This document shows positions 53,107 to 64,000 of a stretch of DNA of 64,000 nt, piece after piece. The translations under genes were made by a program, and so were the position numbers. Below the pieces are notes generated by a model. It made no database searches and was not told where the DNA came from. It saw nothing but the letters and a program-made list of their open reading frames with translations. The stretch is from Serinus canaria (taxonomy: Eukaryota > Chordata > Aves > Passeriformes > Fringillidae), in NCBI RefSeq assembly GCF_022539315.1, contig NC_066322.1:17928765-17992764 (forward strand), given 5' to 3'. Every line of letters starts with the position of its first letter. The first letter of the stretch is position 1.

Positions 53107-54061
53107 ATATTAATAACTGAGGTTGGATTTCTGCCACACTTCTCCCTGAAGTTACCTTATAATTTGAGGGGGCAGGGGTATCATTATTGTTTGCTTAATT
53201 TTAAGACTCCTCAAGGCTACTCTACCCTACCTTCCCAAGAAATGCCTACTGTAGCAGTCCACATTCTGCTTTCACCACCTATGAAAAGACTCCCAGTGTC
53301 AGCATCCAGCTACACCACTTTCTGCTCCTCAAATTCTTATCTCCCTGTAGCAGAAAAAACAGTCTAAATGCACCTTTAAAATTCTAGATGAAGCTCTACA
53401 GATGATTTGGATCCAGATCTTTCCCAGTGATTATATATTAAAAAAACCTGAGCTTTGTTTATTGAAATATTCTGCTCTTACTTATGCAACCTGACATTGT
53501 AGGTATATAGCTATCTTTTTCTGACAAGTTACTACATAAAATACCCAATAATTTATCATATACACACTCAAGGTAAGGAAGCAATAGTCTGTCCATTTAT
53601 AAGCGCCAATTCAAAAATCTAATGGATTTTTATTGTTTACTTCAGCATTGCAGCTGCGTTAAAATATAGTAATAAATAAAACATTTGGAGTACATTAACA
53701 AAATAAGCAAAACATTAACTGAATTGAATGCTTTATGCATTTTATGTGCAATCACAAGTAAATCAAATTCTTAGAATCCCACTCCTTATATACGGAATAA
53801 TGGCAAACTACTATCAGCTCATTATCTCATTCAAAATCCAGAATAGAGTGTAAAGTAGAAGTAGAGAAAGTTTGTAGGTTTTGTGATAATTTCAAAATCA
53901 TCCAGAAAGTTTATTTTGCATACATCTATATACATAAACAAGAAAGATAATTTTCACATAGTCCTCAATTTGAATACTGAAGAGCTGGAAACAGAACAAG
54001 ACCCTTCTTGGATATTAGTATTTGTTTACAGAGCACAGTGATAGTCGTAGACTAGAAGTGT

Positions 54062-54655
54062 ATGGAAACCCATATTAAATTGGCCATTTTTCTCAAAGAT
54101 GAAGTTAAAATGGAAGGTCTCGTTCCAAACAGGAGCACTGGGAAAAAGTGTTCATTGTCTTTCTCATCTGGCAGACCAGTAGTACCACTCTGGGAAATCA
54201 GAGAGGATTTGGGCAGACTGCCCACTCGACTTAAGGCTCATCTGAGATCCACATATATCCACTTAGCTATCCAACCAGGATTTTTTTGTTGCTGTTACTT
54301 TCATGCCCACATGATTTTAGTGCTTTTGTGCAATATGCAACCCTCTCCACAAGCTCCCTTACCCAAAGGAGGCAGGTACCTCATAATACTGATGTCAGCA
54401 AATCTATGTCCTCCCATGCCTGGTCCAATGTCTACTCTTGTCATGGAAAGGAAAAGTGAACTTGAATCTATAAAAATGTACCATCTGAATTATACATGTT
54501 CAGATAATCTTGGGATCCAAACAGAAAAATACAGCCACCCAGTTAAACAAGGTGACTATACAGCAGTTGAAAGAACAGTACAACCTAAAACAAGTGTGAT
54601 TTACACACATTTAGAAAAATATGTACACCAACATGCAGATACCTCTCTAAATTAA
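54062..54655 (+). other. Unexplained 197-codon open reading frame
   Basis: This is the longest ORF in the window, on the strand opposite DPYD. The predicted product starts METHIKLAIFLKDEVKMEG. It has a hydrophobic patch around residues 70-93 (IQPGFFCCCYF to LVLLCN) but no domain or repeat I recognise. By a rough estimate (stop frequency about 6.5% per codon), a frame this long is expected in only a few percent or less of windows this size. No promoter, Kozak-like context, splice structure or poly-A signal supports a gene. It may be chance or an old fossil, and I do not call it a CDS. Confidence 0.25.
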
Positions 54656-55960
54656 CATTTTGCACCTTTCATGTGGCACTCAAGTATGTTACAAAAACAC
54701 ACAACAGTATAAATTTAGTAAGTCAGGTATTTTCTTTATCTCAAAATAAAAAAGCAACTAAGGAAATAACCAACCATACAATACTGACTGCAATTAAGGG
54801 AATTCCAGCATGGCACAATATCTGTCACTCTTCACAATCAATAACTATTTCTCAGAATGGCTTGTACACTAGCAGAAATATCCAGGATACAAATTTATGA
54901 GATAGTAAAGTGATTCTGCACAGCAAAGAATCACAAGAATCTTCTAAACAGGCTTTGTAACAGAAACATGACCTTTGAATTGCCAAAGCTCCCCTTGCCA
55001 TTCAATGTTGATCACGGAAGAGCTGTCAGCTCCCAAGTTTTGAAAATATCCCTGCTGAGTCATGTATTGCAAAACGTCACAAACCTGAACGCTGTTACAG
55101 GACAGCAGCAACTTGAAATCCAATTTGTTGGAAATATTAAAGGTAGCTTCATTTGCCAAAAATCCCCCAAATCTTTACTTTAAATCACTTTCCATTTACT
55201 GACACTAGATGCAAGACTTATGTACACAGACCAACCATGCTGAGAGAAGACCCTAAACATATGAAGTAACACAAGCATAAAGCAAAAATCACTATTAGAA
55301 AGGTAAATGCCATTATTTTTAGTTATTTGCAGCACTGGGAGTTGAAATGTTCAGAATAAGAGGTAAGAATACCTCTTCAAACAGTCAGTGCACATGAGAT
55401 GAGCATCGTGAACGTAATTCATGCAAATTCAGTCATTCACACACATCCATAAATTTAAATGGATAACGGACACAGTCAAAGTAAATAGGTATTTATTTTT
55501 TCAAGTAGATTTATAGGGGGATTGTTGTTGTTTTTACTTTTTACTACACTGGTTCAAGTGTAAGAAGTTACTCTGAGATCAGGCAAATGAGATGAAGCAC
55601 TATGTTTGCATCATTACATTTTACTAACCAATTTCAATTCCTTTAAAAGTGAAGCTTATATAATTTTCTGATTCACAGACAATACTATAAATAACATCTT
55701 CCTGATTATTTGGTGAGTTACTTTAGAAAACCTGTCTTCAATTCCACCACCTTTCTGCATAGTAAACACTCCCTTTCCCAGGCACTCTATCTGGCAGGAC
55801 TTTGGAGTCCTGTACACAGGTACTCTGCAATGCAAGTAAGGATGGCAGAAAATTCATCTTCTGACTAAATTTAACCTCCTCTAATAAGTATTAAGTGCAA
55901 AAATATGATATTAAACAAAAAATACATCTTTATAACACATAAAGGACCAGACAGATTCTT

Positions 55961-55986
55961 ACATTCTATTATCACATTCTATTATC
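55961..55986 (+). repeat. Two-copy 13-bp tandem repeat
   Basis: ACATTCTATTATC occurs twice head to tail (55961-55973, 55974-55986). It is a simple slippage product about 430 bp from exon 3. Confidence 0.8.
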
Positions 55987-56391
55987 AAAACCAAAATCAC
56001 ATAATTTTGGTGATAAAATCAGAGTACACAGGAACTACAAACATAAAAATCAAATTCAATTTAAAGCAAATACAGGTTTGTTCAGACACCGTTGTACAAT
56101 TGGTTTAACACTTACAGAATTTAGATGAACAATATTTTCATTCACTCACAGTTTAGTATAAATATAAAGCAAGGCACCCCTTAAGCATTTTAAATAACAA
56201 ATTAAACATTTACATTTTTTACTGTGCAGTCAGGCTTAACATTTATGCAGCTTCAAAACCAAAGTACAGCCTCAAGGGAAGCCTCTCCACTGACAAATTA
56301 ATACCTTAGAGAATAGAGCTGAATGGTGGCAATGAACTCATTTGTTCCCCCAATAATGAAGAATGACTCTTTCTTTACCACATCTGTGACT

Positions 56392-56405
56392 GTTGCTATG
56401 GTGAC
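56392..56405. promoter_or_regulatory. RFX X-box motif next to the exon 3 donor
   Basis: GTTGCTATGGTGAC reads on the minus strand as GTCACC-AT-AGCAAC, a full match to the X-box consensus GTNRCC(N0-3)RGYAAC bound by RFX factors. It lies 10 bases inside intron 3 from the exon 3 donor. A weaker relative, GTTGTCATGGAAAT, lies at 56694-56707 on the other side of exon 3. The motif match is seen directly; binding is inferred. Confidence 0.5.
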
Positions 56406-56414
56406 CCAGACTTA

Positions 56415-64000
<7,586 letters not shown>

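Overview
This window is intronic DNA from a bird nuclear genome. It is AT-rich and has no compact gene layout. Its dispersed repeats are CR1 LINE fragments lacking poly-A tails, plus one solo LTR of a type I recognise from bird genomes. Nothing bacterial or plasmid-like is present. I cannot name the species; the LTR and CR1 types fit a neoavian, possibly a passerine.

The only gene I can support is DPYD (dihydropyrimidine dehydrogenase, the first and rate-limiting enzyme of uracil and thymine breakdown), on the minus strand. Two coding exons are present: exon 3 (56416-56498, residues 51-78) and exon 4 (10054-10141, residues 79-107). Both have correct splice signals and the same lengths and phases as the human exons as I recall them (83 and 88 nt). 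Exon 4 carries four cysteines of the N-terminal iron-sulphur domain. The rest is the end part of intron 2 (56499-64000), all of intron 3 (10142-56415, about 46.3 kb) and the first part of intron 4 (1-10053). I looked for exons 2 and 5 and did not find them, so they probably lie outside the window.

Layout by coordinate. 1-10053: intron 4, with a pyrimidine-rich tract and G-quadruplex candidate (3.6-4.2 kb) and two minus-strand CR1 remnants (6.8 and 8.1-8.7 kb). 10-24 kb: exon 4, a possible conserved non-coding block near 12.3-12.6 kb and a pure 58-base A run at 14.4 kb. 24-39 kb: one short CR1 tail and otherwise unremarkable intron. 39-47 kb: the densest structure, with a TA-flanked MITE-like element (39.3 kb), a strong hairpin (42.2 kb), a CpG-retaining block (42.5 kb), a GC- and CpG-rich island (43.4-43.7 kb), an 18-bp inverted-repeat element (44.3-44.6 kb) and a solo LTR (45.8-46.3 kb). 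49.5-52.6 kb: two CR1 copies in opposite orientation. 53-56.5 kb: a 26-bp perfect palindrome, a 197-codon ORF of unknown meaning and exon 3, with an RFX X-box motif just inside intron 3.

I found no convincing new multi-gene system. The best leads are the two small inverted-repeat elements, the X-box beside exon 3 and the CpG island inside intron 3.
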